DNA of 64,000 bases from CAMLIZ01 sp040758375 (lineage in GTDB: Bacteria; Pseudomonadota; Gammaproteobacteria; Burkholderiales; Burkholderiaceae_C). The notes under the pieces were generated by a model. It had not been told where the DNA came from. It ran no database searches and worked only from the letters and a program-made list of their open reading frames with translations. The DNA is taken from assembly GCA_040758375.1 (NCBI GenBank), contig JBFLWE010000018.1, forward strand, positions 7,049 to 71,048. The letters are read 5' to 3'. Both the position numbers and the translations under genes were made by a program. Shown here one piece after another: positions 29,430 through 38,330 of the stretch; positions within the stretch are counted from its first letter, which is position 1, and each line of letters opens with the position of its first letter.

Positions 29430-32400
29430 TCACGCCTCCACCGCGGCCGGCGCGGCCAGCGGCTCGCTGGGCGAAGGCGGGACGGCCGGCACGTTGACGA
29501 TCAGCACGGTCTCTTCGGGCAGCGAGTCGAGCGCCACCCATTCGCCCACCGCCAGCTGGCGCGCTTCGGGTGCTGGGGGTGCGGCAGCCGCGGCGCCCAC
29601 CTGCAGGCGCGCCTTGATCACGCGCCCGCGCAGGCGCAGCGTCAACTCCGCCTGCGGCCAGTCGGGCGGCAGGCAGGGCCTGAAGCACAGCCGGTCGGCG
29701 CGCAGCACCAGCCCCATCATCGACTCGATGGCGGCGCGGTACAGCCAGGCCGCCGAGCCGGTGTACCAGCTCCAGCCGCCGCGGCCCTCGTAGGGCGCGA
29801 CCGAGTACACGTCGCCCGGCATCACGTAGGGCTCGATGCGGTAGCGGCGTTGCGCGGCCGGCGTGCGCGCACGGTGCGCAGGGCTGAGCAGGTTGAAGTA
29901 TTCGGCCACCCGGTCGGCGCGCCCGAGCTGCGCCTGCGCCATCAGCGCCCACACCGCGGCGTGGTTGTACTGGCCGCCGTTTTCGCGCACGCCGGGCGGG
30001 TAGGCCTGGATGTAGCCGGCGTTGTCGGCCTGGTGCTGCAGCGGCGGGTCGAGCAGGCGGATCACGCCGACCCGGCGGTCGACCAGGCGCGCATCGGCGC
30101 ATTCCATGGCCTGGCGTGCATGGTCGTCGCCCGGCGGCGAGGCAAACACGCTCCAGGCCTGCGCGATCAGGTCGATCTTGCATTCGGCATTGAGGTGCGA
30201 GCCCAGCGGATGGCCGTTGTCGAAGTAGGCACGCCGGTACCAGCTGCCGTCCCAGCCGTGTTTGCGCAGTGCGGTCTCCAGGCCCTGCTGAGCTTCGGCC
30301 CACAGCGACTCGTGCGCCTCGTCGCCGCGCTCGTGTGCCAGCGGTTGCCATGCGCGCAGGATCATCAGCAGGAACCAGCCCAGCCACACCGACTCGCCCT
30401 TGCCTTCGTGGCCCACGCGGTTCATGCCGTCGTTCCAGTCGCCGGTGCCCATCAGCGGCAGCCCGTGCACGCCGAAGCCCAGCGCGCGGTCGATGGCACG
30501 TGCCCCGTGCTCGTAGAGCGAGGCGCGCTGCTCGCTCAGCGCCGGCACGGCATAGACGTCCTCGCGGTCTTCGGGCACCGGCTCGCCTTCGAGGAAGGGC
30601 GCTTCGTCGTCGAGCAGGCTGCGCTCGCCGGTGACGGCCAGGTAGTGCTGCATCGCATAGGGCAGCCACAGCAGGTCGTCGCTGAAGCGCGTGCGCACGC
30701 CGGCGCCGGTGGGCGAGTGCCACCAGTGCTGCACGTCGCCTTCGCGGAACTGGCGGCTGGCGTGCAGCAGGATCTGCGCGCGCAGCGCCTCGGGCTCGCT
30801 GTAGACCAGCGCCATCGCGTCCTGCAACTGGTCACGAAAGCCGGTGGCGCCGCCGGCCTGGTAGAAGCCGGCCTTGGCCCAGAGGCGGCAGGCCACCGTC
30901 TGGTACGGCAGCCAGCGGTTGACCATGGCGTCGAACAGCGGGTCGGGCGTGCGCACGGTGAGCGCTCGCAGGCGGCGGTCCCAGGCCTGCACGGCGCGGT
31001 CGACCGAGCCTTGCAGCGCACCCGGCGCCCGCAGCCGCTCGGCCAGCGCGAGCGCGGCGCCGCGGTCATCGCCATAGCCCAACACCCAGTGGCACTCGAA
31101 ACTCGCGCCCGGCGGCAGCAGCACGCAGGCGTCGAGCGCGCCGCACGGGTCGAGCCCCATGCCCGAGGCGCCGCCCAGTGCCCGCGGCAGGTGCAGCCGG
31201 CCCAGCGAATCGAAGAACTCGTCGCGTGCACAGGTCCATTGCTGCGCGGTGGCGCCGGCCAGCATGAGGAAGGCCGTGCCGCGGCCGAAGCCGCCCTGGT
31301 GCTCGAGCTGGCGCGCCAGCACCGCCTGCACCTCGGGCACGAACTCGGTGGCCACCGTCATGCGGTCGCCGCGCTGTGCGCCCAGCACCCACTCGACCAT
31401 GCCCACCAGCCGCAGCATGCGTTCGTGCAGGCCGGTGTTGTGCAGCTTGACCTGCAGCAGCTTGGCCGGCTCGCGCGGGTGCACCGCGATCCGCAGCTCG
31501 ATGCCCAGGCCGGGGCGCTCGTGGGCGAAACGACTTTCGCCCTGGGTGTGGGTGACGCGGTAGCCCTGCACGCCGTTGCGGTCCAGCGTGGGCAGCAGGC
31601 CCCAGAGCTCCCGCGTGGCAAGGTCTTGCACCAGGAAGTGTTCGCTCGGCGGATCGAGCAGCGGGTCGTTGCTCCAGCCGGTGAGCTGGTTCATGCGGCT
31701 GTTGCGCGCCCAGGTGAAGCCGCTGCCCGACTCGCTGACGATGCAGCCGAATTGTGGATTGGCCAGCACGTTGACCCAGGGACGAGGCGTGACGCGCAGG
31801 CTGTCGACCTGGATCTCGAACTCGCGACCGTCTTCGGAGAAGCGGTTGGGCGCCACTTCGTCGGGCGAGGGCGCCTCGGCGATGGCCGCGCGCTGGCGGC
31901 GGTCAGGCAGCAGCGGGGCTTCGTCGCCGCGCGCGGCCATGGCTGCGGTTCGCGAGGGTGGCTCGCCCACGCTCAAGGCCTGCGCGAGCAGGCGCGCCAG
32001 CGGCCGGCCGTCGGCCAGCAGGTCCGCGCGTGCATAGGCCTGCAGCGCGGCGATCTCGGCCGGCGTCACCTCGGCGAGCTTGAGCACGTGCACGCCGCCC
32101 TTGTCGGGCTGTTGCGCCGCCGGCGCGCCGAGCGCAAGCCGCATCGTGTGGATATGGTCTTGCAGCGGCGTCAGGTACGAAGGCGGCTCGCCGTTGAGCA
32201 CGACCAGGTCACACGGCAGGCCCGCGTTTTCCCACAGGCGCTGCGCGGTGAGCAACGCCTGCACGGCGGCCAGGCCGAGCGCGGTGTTGATGCGCACCAG
32301 CAGCAGCGGCAGGTCGCCCGAGATGCCGAAGCGCCACAGCACGCGCCGGTCCAGCGACACCTCGGGCGGGCGGCGTTCGCGCGAGCAGGTGGCCAGCATC

Positions 32401-35400
32401 AGCGTGGTGAGGTCCTGCATCGCATGGATGTCGGCCGGCTCGACGCGCAGCTCGCGGTGGCGGATGCGCGTGAGCGTGGCCGACATCAGGCGCGCGCGCT
32501 GCAGGTGCACGTCCTGCCGGTACTTGTCCACCACGCCGAGCAGGGTGTCGCTGTCCTGCGCGGCGGCGGTGGCGAAGGTGATCTCCACGCGCGCCTGCGC
32601 CGGCACCACCAGCCGCACCGCCAGCGAGGCCACCGGGTCCAGGCCGGTCTCCAGCAGCCCGTCGGCGCGTGCAGTCTGCGAGGCGCCCGGCCGGGCCTGC
32701 GCCACGTGGCCCAGCCGCGGCAGCAGCCGCGCACGGTCGCAGGTGATGCGCACGGCGACCGGCTCGATGTCGCTGGTGGCGAGGAAATGGGCGGCCCACA
32801 GCGAGGGCTCGCCGTCCAGTCGCGGCCGTCGCTCCAGCAGCACGCCGCGCGGGTCGGCGGCATGGGCCTGCACGAACAGGTTGGAGAACGCGGGGTGCGA
32901 TTCATCGGCGCGCTGGCGTGCCAGCGCCACCTCGAACCAGCTCAGCAGGTCGAAGGCCACGGCTTCCACGGCCAGGTTGTGCAGCTGCACGCGCCGGAAC
33001 TCGACATCGTCGTCGGGGCTCACCCACACCGCGACGCGCGCCTCCCACTCGTCGCATTCGGCATCGAACTCCACGCGGTCGTTGTAGAAGCGGGTGCGGT
33101 AATGCGCATCGGGGCGCGGGTTGGGCGAGCGCGTGAGCGAATGGAACTCCACCTCGTCTTCACGGCGCAGCATCAGCCAGGTGCCATAGGCGTCGCGCAG
33201 CGCGTCGTCGCGCCAGCGGCTGACCGCGTGGCCGCGCCAGCGGCTGGCGCCGGCGCCGCTGGGCCGCAGCGCCACGCTGTACGAGCCGTTGCCCAGCAGC
33301 TGCGTGGGCGGCAGGCCGTGCGCCAGGTCGCCCGGGTCGAGGCTGCGCGCGGCCGACACCGCGGCGCTGTCCTCCGCCAACGGCGGGCGGTAGGGCGGCT
33401 CGCCGACCCGGTAGACGATCTCGCGCGGCAGGCGTTCCTGCAGCAGCGGCGCATGGGCCTGCGCCAGCGGCGCCAGCGAGAACCAACGCCGCGGCGCGCC
33501 GTCGGCCAGCAGGTTGGCCAGCGCCACCAGGCTCATGCCCTGGTGGTGGGCCATGAAGGTGGCCACCTGCTGCGGCCGGCCGTCCTCGCGCAGGCGGTTG
33601 CGGGTGAAGTCCATCGCCTCGATGAAGCCGCACAGGCCGCGTGCGCCCAGCCGCTCCAGCCGTTTGAGGTTGGCCACGGCGGCGGCCGGGTCCACCAGCG
33701 CGGCCAGCACCGTGGCATAGGGTGCCACCACGCGTTCGTCGGGCGGGGTGCGGCGCAGCGCCAGGCGCGGCACGCCGAAGGCCGAGTACTGGAACGCGAG
33801 GGTGTGGTCCTGCGCGAAGTAGGCGCACTCGGAAACGCCCCACGGCACGCCGTGCGTGTCTGCGAACTCGCGCTGGGCCTGCACCGCCACTGCGGTGGTG
33901 CGTTCCAGCAGCCCGCCGGGCGGCTCGTCCATCACGATGCTGGGCATCAGGTACTCGAACATCGAGCCGGACCATGATTGCAGCGTGGGCCGCCCGTTCA
34001 CGCCCGCGAAGGGCCGGCCCAGCGCGGCCCAGTGCTGGCGCGGCGCGTCGCCCTTGGCGATGGCCACGAAGCTGGCCAGCCGGGCTTCGGAGGCCAGCAG
34101 GTCGTAGTAGGCCCCGTCCAGTGCCGCATCGGCCGGGCGATAGCCGATGTGGAACAGGCGCCGCTTGGCGTCGTAGAGAAAGCTGAAATCCATTGCGTTG
34201 GCCAGGGCGTCGGCGCGCTGGGCCAGGTCGCGCAGCGCCGGTCCCCAGCGGTCGCGGTCGGCCTCGCGGTCGCGCAGCAGGCTGTCGAGCTGGCGCAGCA
34301 GGTCGGCCAGCGGTTGCAGCTCGGGCCGTGCCGGCGCGAAGCCCGCGTCGGGGGACTGCGCGGCAGGCTGCGTGGCGGCACGCCAGGCGGCCTGGGCGGC
34401 GTCGAGCAGCGTGCGCAGCCGCGCCGGGTCGCGCCGCCACAGGGCCCACAGGTCTTCGTCGAGCAGCGCCCGCAGCGCGGGCTGGTGCAGCAGCTCGGCC
34501 AGCGCCGGGTCGCTGCGGTGCTGCAGCCGGCGCGCCGCGGCACGCAGCGCGCGCCCCATGGCCTCGTGCGGCGCCGGGGTGCTGGCCATCTCGCGGCAGG
34601 CCTCGGCCACCGCCCAGAGGTGGCCCGCGAGGTTGCCGCTGTCCACGGTGGACACGTAGGCCGGGGTCAGCGTCTGCAGGCTCTGCGTGTCGGTCCAGTT
34701 GTAGAAATGGCCGCGAAAACGCGGCAGCTTGTCCAGCGTGTCCAGCGTGTTCGCCAGGCGCTCCACCGTCTCGGTGGTGCCGATGAAGCCCAGGCGTCGC
34801 GCGCACACCACGGCCAGCAGGTACAGCCCGATGTTGGTGGGCGAGGTGCGGTGCGCCAGCATCGCGCGCGGTTCGGTCTGCAGGTTGTCGGGCGGCAGGT
34901 GGTGGTCCTGCGGGCCCACGGCCAGCTCGAACAGCCGCCAGGTGTCGCGCGCCACGTCGTGCAGGTAGCCCGCGTCGGCGTCGGACAGCGGCGGCCGGCG
35001 CCGCAGCCGCGCGAAGGGCTGGCTGGCCAGCCATACCGCGCAGGGCGTGAGCAGCCACAGCAGACCGGTCGCGACCAGCCAGGCCGAGCCCGAGCCGCGT
35101 GCGAGCAGGCCGCAGACCAGCCACAGTGCCGCCGCCGCGCTCGTGGGTGCATGGTGGCGCAGCAGCGCCGGCAGGTCGCGCGGCGCACGAGCCTCGGCCT
35201 GGGCGGCGGTGGTCCATTGCAGCAAGTGGCGGCGGCTCACGCCCAGGCGCCACAGCGCACGCGCGATCGCGTCCAGCCGCAGCAGCGTGTCGTGCATCAG
35301 GCAGGCGCAGCGCCACAGTGCGGCGAGCAGGCCGGCGGCGATCTGCCGGCCCGCCTGGCGCAGCAGGTGCTGGCCGGCGGCGTCGGAGCGGCCGGGCACC

Positions 35401-37949
35401 AGGCAGGCCAGGCCACCGAGCAGGGGCCCCAGCGCAAAGGCCGCGAACACCAGCGCTGCCGCGCGCAGCGGCGTCACCGTCTCCAGCGCGAAACTCATCC
35501 ACAGCAGCGCCACGCACGCCGGCGCCAGCAGCGAGCGACGCAGGTTGTCCAGCATCTTCCACAGGTTGAGCGCGCCCACGCGGCCGTGCAGCGCAGCGCC
35601 GAGGAAGGGCAGCAGCTGCCAGTCGCCGCGCGTCCAGCGGTGCTGGCGCGAGGCATCCGCGTCGGGGTGCAGCGGCTGGGGCTCCAGCAGCGCCACGTCG
35701 GAGAGATAGGCGCAGCGCGCCCAGATGCCTTCGAAGAGGTCGTGGCTCAGCAGCCGGCCCTCGGGCACGCGGCCTTGCAGCGCGGCATGGAAGGCGTGCA
35801 CGTGGAGCAGGCCCTTGCCGGCGAAACTGCCCTCGCCGAACACGTCCTGATAGACCTCCGAGCTGCCGCTGCTGTAGGCGTCGAGCCCCCAGTGGCTGCT
35901 GCTGTGCAGCCAGGCGAAGGGCGTGGCGGCGCCGCCTTGCGGTATCGGCGCAGCGATGCGCGGCTGCAGCACGCCGTAGCCGGCGACCACGCGGCGCGTG
36001 TGGGGATCCAGGCGCGGGGCGTTCAGCGGATGCGCAGCCACCGCGACGAGCTGGCGCAGCGTGCCGGGCGGCATGCGGGTGTCGGCGTCGAGCGTCACGA
36101 CGTAGGCCACGCCGGGCATGATGCGGCTGGCCTCGCCCAGGTCGATGAAAGGCGAGGCCGAAGCGCCGGCGAGGTGGGCCACCAGCTGCTCGAGCTTGCC
36201 GCGCTTGCGCTCCCAGCCGATCCAGGCGTGCTCGCTGTCGCTCCAGCTGCGCTCGCGGTGCAGCAGCAGGAAGCGCGGGCCCGGCGCGTCATCGGACGCC
36301 GGGTGACGGGCATTGAGCGCGCCGATCGCGGCCTGGGCGGCGTCGAGCACGAGCTTGTCGCGCGCGGCCTGCCGCTCGGCGGCGTCGGCCCAGTCGGACA
36401 GCAGCGCGAACTGCACCTGCTGCTCGCGATTGGCCAGCCACGCCTGCTCGAGCCGGTGGGCCAGTTCTTGCACGGCCTCGGTGTCGTGCAGGATGCACGG
36501 CACCACCACCAGCGTGCGCTGCTCCGGCTGCAGCCCCTGTTCCAGCCCCAGCCGCGGCAGCCGGTGCACCGGCACCGACTCGGCGAGCAGCCGATGCAGC
36601 AGCGCGAGCACGCATTCGGAGGCGGGAAATGCCAGCAGCGCCACGGTGAGCAGCTCGGCCCAGGGGACCAGCGCCTCGCCGGCCAGCGCCGCCTGCATCA
36701 GCAGCACGGTGCCGAGCACCACACTGCCGATGTACAGGGCCCAGCGGTTGCGGCGCAGGAAGTCGCCGCGCGCGGAGGCAATGCCGAGTTCGGCGGCCAG
36801 CACGGACCGGCCGGGCCCGATGAGGAAGTGGGCCGGCCCCAGCGCGCGCAGGCCCTCGTCGGCTTCCGCCAGGCGCAGCGCGGCATCGGCCACGTCCACC
36901 TCGCTGCGGCGCGAGTCCTGTGCGAGTCGTTCGATCGCATGGGTGCACTGGTCGCGCGTGAGCTCGCTGCTGGCGCAGAACGCCGGCGACTGGCGCAGCC
37001 GCCCCAGCACCGGGCTCACCGCATCGACCAGCGCGCTCCATTCCAGGTTGTTGATCGCGCGCAGCGCGTTCACTGCATGGCTGACGCTCACGTTGTTGGC
37101 CGCCTGCTGCGCCTGCACCTCGGCCAGCTGCGCCGCGCCGTCGGGCACCCGCTCATGCAGCCAGCCAGCCCAGTCGGGCGGCTCGCTGGCCAGCGGCTCG
37201 TGCAGCAGGCGCTGGTGCATCTGCGCCAGGAAGGCCAGCTGCACGCCGCGGCGCTCGAGGTCCGCGCAGATCGCGTTCAGCGCGTTTTCGTCGATGGCCT
37301 CGGGGTGGTCGCAGCAGCTGTTGGCCAGCTCGCGCGCGGCCTTGTTGGCGGCCACGGTTTCGGCCAGCCGCGCCAGGTTTTCGACCAGCACCACGCGCAG
37401 CGTCGTCGGCAGCGCCCACAGCTCGCCCAGCGTGAGCACGTCCACCTCCTGGTACGCCTGCAGGAAATGCTGCAGCAGCTGCGCATCGAAGCTGGAGTCG
37501 GTGTGCGCGACGAAGGCCCACGCGATGCCGTAGATGCGCGGCAGCCCGGCCAGCGGCTCGCTGCGCAGCTTGGGCAGGTGGGCGTAGTAGTGCGGCGGCA
37601 TCCCGGTGCGGATTTCCGGGATCTGCGCCTCGATGAGGTGAAAGTTGTCCAGCAGCCATTCGGCTGCGGGGCTCAAAGCGTCGCCCTGGCTGCCCAGCGT
37701 CTCGAGGTAGGCGCGCACGCGCTTGAGCAGCGCCAGGTTGTCCTGCAGGCGCGGGAAGAACGGCGGCGTGTGCTTGCGGCGCCGGCCGTGGCGACGCTCG
37801 ACCGGCTGCGCCTGTGCCAGGCTGATGCCGTGCTGGTGAAACCGCTCCTGGCCGAACAGCACCGCGCGCAGCGGCGGCGGCAAGGGCCCGCTGTGCGGAT
37901 CAAGAAAAGCCCGGGCCTGGGGGCGCAGGCCAGGCGCAGCCGGCAGCAT
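29430..37949 (-). CDS. cyclic beta-1,2-glucan synthase
   Basis: A single 2839-residue membrane enzyme like NdvB/ChvB. Membrane helices flank a GT84 glycosyltransferase with LDADT near residue 621 and QHRWTRGDWQ near 771. A helical region and a glycoamylase-like domain with HHQGMSL near 1470 follow; this domain has been linked to ring closure. A GH94 domain with DWNDGMN near 2506 trims chain length. The complete domain order makes cyclic beta-1,2-glucan the likely product, which buffers periplasmic osmolarity. The ATG at 37949 lies three bases after the stop of a small membrane-protein gene. The opposite strand shows very long open frames that are GC-driven shadows. Confidence 0.92.
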   Translation of the reverse strand: MLPAAPGLRPQARAFLDPHSGPLPPPLRAVLFGQERFHQHGISLAQAQPVERRHGRRRKHTPPFFPRLQDNLALLKRVRAYLETLGSQGDALSPAAEWLLDNFHLIEAQIPEIRTGMPPHYYAHLPKLRSEPLAGLPRIYGIAWAFVAHTDSSFDAQLLQHFLQAYQEVDVLTLGELWALPTTLRVVLVENLARLAETVAANKAARELANSCCDHPEAIDENALNAICADLERRGVQLAFLAQMHQRLLHEPLASEPPDWAGWLHERVPDGAAQLAEVQAQQAANNVSVSHAVNALRAINNLEWSALVDAVSPVLGRLRQSPAFCASSELTRDQCTHAIERLAQDSRRSEVDVADAALRLAEADEGLRALGPAHFLIGPGRSVLAAELGIASARGDFLRRNRWALYIGSVVLGTVLLMQAALAGEALVPWAELLTVALLAFPASECVLALLHRLLAESVPVHRLPRLGLEQGLQPEQRTLVVVPCILHDTEAVQELAHRLEQAWLANREQQVQFALLSDWADAAERQAARDKLVLDAAQAAIGALNARHPASDDAPGPRFLLLHRERSWSDSEHAWIGWERKRGKLEQLVAHLAGASASPFIDLGEASRIMPGVAYVVTLDADTRMPPGTLRQLVAVAAHPLNAPRLDPHTRRVVAGYGVLQPRIAAPIPQGGAATPFAWLHSSSHWGLDAYSSGSSEVYQDVFGEGSFAGKGLLHVHAFHAALQGRVPEGRLLSHDLFEGIWARCAYLSDVALLEPQPLHPDADASRQHRWTRGDWQLLPFLGAALHGRVGALNLWKMLDNLRRSLLAPACVALLWMSFALETVTPLRAAALVFAAFALGPLLGGLACLVPGRSDAAGQHLLRQAGRQIAAGLLAALWRCACLMHDTLLRLDAIARALWRLGVSRRHLLQWTTAAQAEARAPRDLPALLRHHAPTSAAAALWLVCGLLARGSGSAWLVATGLLWLLTPCAVWLASQPFARLRRRPPLSDADAGYLHDVARDTWRLFELAVGPQDHHLPPDNLQTEPRAMLAHRTSPTNIGLYLLAVVCARRLGFIGTTETVERLANTLDTLDKLPRFRGHFYNWTDTQSLQTLTPAYVSTVDSGNLAGHLWAVAEACREMASTPAPHEAMGRALRAAARRLQHRSDPALAELLHQPALRALLDEDLWALWRRDPARLRTLLDAAQAAWRAATQPAAQSPDAGFAPARPELQPLADLLRQLDSLLRDREADRDRWGPALRDLAQRADALANAMDFSFLYDAKRRLFHIGYRPADAALDGAYYDLLASEARLASFVAIAKGDAPRQHWAALGRPFAGVNGRPTLQSWSGSMFEYLMPSIVMDEPPGGLLERTTAVAVQAQREFADTHGVPWGVSECAYFAQDHTLAFQYSAFGVPRLALRRTPPDERVVAPYATVLAALVDPAAAVANLKRLERLGARGLCGFIEAMDFTRNRLREDGRPQQVATFMAHHQGMSLVALANLLADGAPRRWFSLAPLAQAHAPLLQERLPREIVYRVGEPPYRPPLAEDSAAVSAARSLDPGDLAHGLPPTQLLGNGSYSVALRPSGAGASRWRGHAVSRWRDDALRDAYGTWLMLRREDEVEFHSLTRSPNPRPDAHYRTRFYNDRVEFDAECDEWEARVAVWVSPDDDVEFRRVQLHNLAVEAVAFDLLSWFEVALARQRADESHPAFSNLFVQAHAADPRGVLLERRPRLDGEPSLWAAHFLATSDIEPVAVRITCDRARLLPRLGHVAQARPGASQTARADGLLETGLDPVASLAVRLVVPAQARVEITFATAAAQDSDTLLGVVDKYRQDVHLQRARLMSATLTRIRHRELRVEPADIHAMQDLTTLMLATCSRERRPPEVSLDRRVLWRFGISGDLPLLLVRINTALGLAAVQALLTAQRLWENAGLPCDLVVLNGEPPSYLTPLQDHIHTMRLALGAPAAQQPDKGGVHVLKLAEVTPAEIAALQAYARADLLADGRPLARLLAQALSVGEPPSRTAAMAARGDEAPLLPDRRQRAAIAEAPSPDEVAPNRFSEDGREFEIQVDSLRVTPRPWVNVLANPQFGCIVSESGSGFTWARNSRMNQLTGWSNDPLLDPPSEHFLVQDLATRELWGLLPTLDRNGVQGYRVTHTQGESRFAHERPGLGIELRIAVHPREPAKLLQVKLHNTGLHERMLRLVGMVEWVLGAQRGDRMTVATEFVPEVQAVLARQLEHQGGFGRGTAFLMLAGATAQQWTCARDEFFDSLGRLHLPRALGGASGMGLDPCGALDACVLLPPGASFECHWVLGYGDDRGAALALAERLRAPGALQGSVDRAVQAWDRRLRALTVRTPDPLFDAMVNRWLPYQTVACRLWAKAGFYQAGGATGFRDQLQDAMALVYSEPEALRAQILLHASRQFREGDVQHWWHSPTGAGVRTRFSDDLLWLPYAMQHYLAVTGERSLLDDEAPFLEGEPVPEDREDVYAVPALSEQRASLYEHGARAIDRALGFGVHGLPLMGTGDWNDGMNRVGHEGKGESVWLGWFLLMILRAWQPLAHERGDEAHESLWAEAQQGLETALRKHGWDGSWYRRAYFDNGHPLGSHLNAECKIDLIAQAWSVFASPPGDDHARQAMECADARLVDRRVGVIRLLDPPLQHQADNAGYIQAYPPGVRENGGQYNHAAVWALMAQAQLGRADRVAEYFNLLSPAHRARTPAAQRRYRIEPYVMPGDVYSVAPYEGRGGWSWYTGSAAWLYRAAIESMMGLVLRADRLCFRPCLPPDWPQAELTLRLRGRVIKARLQVGAAAAAPPAPEARQLAVGEWVALDSLPEETVLIVNVPAVPPSPSEPLAAPAAVEA

Positions 37950-37952
37950 GCG

Positions 37953-38186
37953 TCAGCGCATCAGCACCCACACGCCACCGGCCAGCCCGAGGGCCGCAGC
38001 CACCGAGGTCACGTGGGTGACGGTAAAAGCGCGCATGCGTGACAGCAGGCTCTGCCACCGGGCCCACCGGCCCTGGCTGCCCACGCAGCGCTGCAGCTGG
38101 TCGGCGAGCAGCCGAAGATCGTCCTCGATGCAGGCGCCGGCATCGCGGCCCGCAGGGCCTGGCGCACGGATGCTGGTTGACGTCAT
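37953..38186 (-). CDS. small single-pass membrane protein
   Basis: A 77-residue protein not recognised as a family member. Residues about 15-50 are a charged, helix-prone cytosolic part (IEDDLRLLADQLQRC), and residues about 54-76 a membrane helix ending VWVLMR. The ATG at 38186 is preceded by CAGGAGG, a strong ribosome-binding site. Its stop lies three bases before the glucan synthase ATG, so the two are co-translated. The arrangement suggests an accessory subunit or regulator of the synthase. This is inference from position only. Confidence 0.7.
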   Translation of the reverse strand: MTSTSIRAPGPAGRDAGACIEDDLRLLADQLQRCVGSQGRWARWQSLLSRMRAFTVTHVTSVAAALGLAGGVWVLMR

Positions 38187-38204
38187 GGAACCTCCTGGGT
38201 TTGT

Positions 38205-38270
38205 GTTGGGCAATCGCCGTTCCCGCTGGCCCAACTTTTCAATCTAGGAGGTGGCGCCGTCTTGCGCCAA
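38205..38270 (-). promoter_or_regulatory. candidate promoter and leader hairpin for the glucan operon
   Basis: On the minus strand TTGGCG (38270-38265) and TAGATT (38246-38241), 18 bases apart, match the -35 and -10 consensus at four of six positions each. Just downstream GCCCAAC (38235-38229 region) and GTTGGGC (38211-38205) form a perfect 7-base stem with a 17-base loop, which would fold at the very 5' end of the leader. The stem precedes the ribosome-binding site of the small membrane protein and might control message stability or translation. Confidence 0.4.
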
Positions 38271-38330
38271 TCAGCCTTTGCTGAATCGCCTGTAGGAACT
38301 TGCTGGCGCAGGCTATCGGTGCGACCGGCT

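Noticed and set aside
29274..38042. Two very long plus-strand open frames opposite the glucan synthase
   Set aside because: They mirror the codon phase of a well-conserved gene on the other strand and translate to low-complexity Arg/Gly/Ala/His/Gln-rich sequence with no motifs. High GC content keeps antisense frames open.
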